From contig JAKVCA010000015.1 in assembly GCA_022448315.1 (NCBI GenBank), positions 180,837-244,836 on the forward strand: DNA of 64,000 bases, in the 5' to 3' direction. The notes below the pieces were generated by a model, which was not told where the DNA came from, did not search any database, and worked only from the letters and a program-made list of their open reading frames with translations. Numbering within the stretch: the stretch's first letter is position 1; every line of letters starts with the position of its first letter. The position numbers were made by a program, and so were the translations under genes. This DNA is from Pirellulaceae bacterium. Lineage in GTDB: Bacteria > Planctomycetota > Planctomycetia > Pirellulales > Pirellulaceae. Of this stretch, positions 63,047-64,000 are shown piece by piece.

Positions 63047-63808
63047 TTATCGGGTTGCCTGAGCCGCTTCGATAATTGCGAGAAAACTCTCGGCTTGGAG
63101 TGATGCTCCACCCACCAATGCTCCGTCGATGTTGGGTTGAGCCAACAGTTCTTCGGCGTTGCCGGGCTTCACGCTTCCTCCGTACTGGATCCGCACTTTC
63201 GAAGACGATTCCGTATTGTAGCGAGATTCAAGCAAGCTGCGAAGGTCGGCATGGACCTCTTCTGCCTGTTCCGGCGTCGCGACTTTCCCGGTTCCGATTG
63301 CCCACACAGGTTCGTAGGCGATCACAATCTGGGCAACCTGCTCGGGGGTTAAGCCTGCCAAGCTGCCCTCCACCTGTTCCTGAACCACCTGCTGGGTCTG
63401 ACCGGCCTCGCGTTGTTCCAGCAATTCGCCGACGCAGACGATGGGAATCAGCCCTTTTTCGAGTGCCACCATCAACTTCTTGTTGACCGAAGCATCGGTC
63501 TCGCCAAAAAATTGTCGTCGCTCGCTATGGCCCAGGATGACGTATCTGCAACCGATATCGACCAGCATGTCACCACTGGTTTCCCCAGTGAAGGCGCCAT
63601 TGGGTTCAAAATGCATGTCCTGACCTCCGACTCCAACCGGGCTTCCGTCGGTTTCCGCCAGGCAGTCGCCCAGGTAGACCGTGGGTGGGCAGATGCCAAC
63701 TTCAACGCCTTCGGGCAGTGTCGCCTGAGCGATGGCTTTTGAGAGTGCCACGGCACCGGTCCGATCCAGGTTCATTTTCCAGTTGCCAGCGATGAACGGG
63801 GTTCTCAC
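63047..63808 (-). CDS. tpiA: Triosephosphate isomerase
   Basis: The 253-residue protein interconverts dihydroxyacetone phosphate and glyceraldehyde 3-phosphate. Lys in AGNWKMN near residue 11, His in LGHSERR near 97 and Glu in AYEPVWAIGTG near 167 are the catalytic residues, and QYGGSVKPGN binds the phosphate. The length is standard. It is followed by secG on the same strand. Confidence 0.98.
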   Translation of the reverse strand: MRTPFIAGNWKMNLDRTGAVALSKAIAQATLPEGVEVGICPPTVYLGDCLAETDGSPVGVGGQDMHFEPNGAFTGETSGDMLVDIGCRYVILGHSERRQFFGETDASVNKKLMVALEKGLIPIVCVGELLEQREAGQTQQVVQEQVEGSLAGLTPEQVAQIVIAYEPVWAIGTGKVATPEQAEEVHADLRSLLESRYNTESSSKVRIQYGGSVKPGNAEELLAQPNIDGALVGGASLQAESFLAIIEAAQATR

Positions 63809-63872
63809 GAAATTATCTCCTCGGTATCAGGGGATTCAAACTTGTAGGATCGATGGGGTTGGAAATCGAGAT

Positions 63873-64000
63873 TCAGGAATTTGAAATGGTTTTACCCATC
63901 AGTTCCGCCAGCGATCTCATCCGCTGCACCACCTCCGCATACTCATGGGGCAGGAGTGCCTGCGGGCCATCCGATTTCGCTTCTTCAGGGCAGTCGTGGA
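63873..64000 (-). CDS. DAHP synthase, C-terminal end (partial)
   Basis: The last 41 codons of a minus-strand gene are present, ending with TGA at 63873-63875. [20 protein letters not shown] matches the end of AroA-type 3-deoxy-7-phosphoheptulonate synthases, where the family has H-x-x-PE-x-ALSDGPQ-(A/S)L. This enzyme starts the shikimate pathway. The call depends on this short end only; related KDO8P or NeuB-type synthases have a different end. Confidence 0.7.
   Translation of the reverse strand, partial: HDCPEEAKSDGPQALLPHEYAEVVQRMRSLAELMGKTISNS

Noticed and set aside
1-64000. CRISPR arrays, tRNA or rRNA genes, insertion sequences, prophage genes
   Set aside because: No regularly spaced repeats, no tRNA-like cloverleaf, no transposase, integrase or phage structural motifs were seen in the whole window.

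Overview
This 64 kb window looks like a chromosomal segment of a Planctomycetota bacterium, probably class Planctomycetia. The evidence is the mix of gene families: FHA-type sigma-54 activators, many secreted HEAT/TPR proteins of unknown function, a Gly-Arg-rich exported helical protein, a PSP1/RicT protein beside a Minf_1886 protein, a DUF1080 relic, and separate coaB and coaC genes. No rRNA or tRNA gene, CRISPR array, insertion sequence or prophage was seen. Lineage is inferred from gene content only.

Left part (1-16 kb): the tail of rbfA; a protein that joins an apparently inactive endonuclease III-like domain to a histone H1-like Lys/Ala tail; yqgF with a lipase-like hydrolase; an FHA-GAF-AAA+-Fis sigma-54 activator; and a tail-specific protease preceded by a 19-codon leader ORF with a strong ribosome site. 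A propeller-like protein, a family 2 glycosyltransferase and a highly structured non-coding stretch (about 10.0-10.4 kb) follow. Next come two small envelope proteins and a 1268-residue fusion of MFS transporter, degenerate PlsC-like domain and acyl-adenylating ligase.

Middle (15-34 kb): mostly exported or coiled-coil/HEAT/TPR proteins of unknown role, a single-domain response regulator, and two tandem secreted transglutaminase-like proteins of which one has Ala in place of the catalytic Cys. Then a small lipoprotein with a hairpin-rich downstream region, a DUF900 hydrolase overlapping a PIG-L deacetylase, a 3-methyladenine glycosylase coupled to a CpsB-type PHP phosphatase, and a large membrane protein.

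Sugar and metal section (34-41 kb): a complete Rbs-type sugar ABC transporter (binding lipoprotein, double ATPase, permease) is followed on the same strand by the broken remains of a DUF1080 gene, which suggests a sugar-use operon that lost its hydrolase. A small divergent Ser/Thr kinase faces a Fur-family regulator, which follows a DUF971 gene and a His-rich lipoprotein.

Right part (41-64 kb): gamma-glutamyltranspeptidase, Minf_1886 and RicT proteins, a secreted esterase, a sugar isomerase-like TIM barrel, a 2-Cys peroxiredoxin, an NAD-dependent epimerase, two M28 aminopeptidases, an Lgt-family enzyme, uracil-DNA glycosylase and an orphan zinc-type binding lipoprotein. The last 5 kb is a housekeeping block on the minus strand: DAHP synthase (partial), tpiA, secG, yicC, gmk, rpoZ, coaC, coaB.
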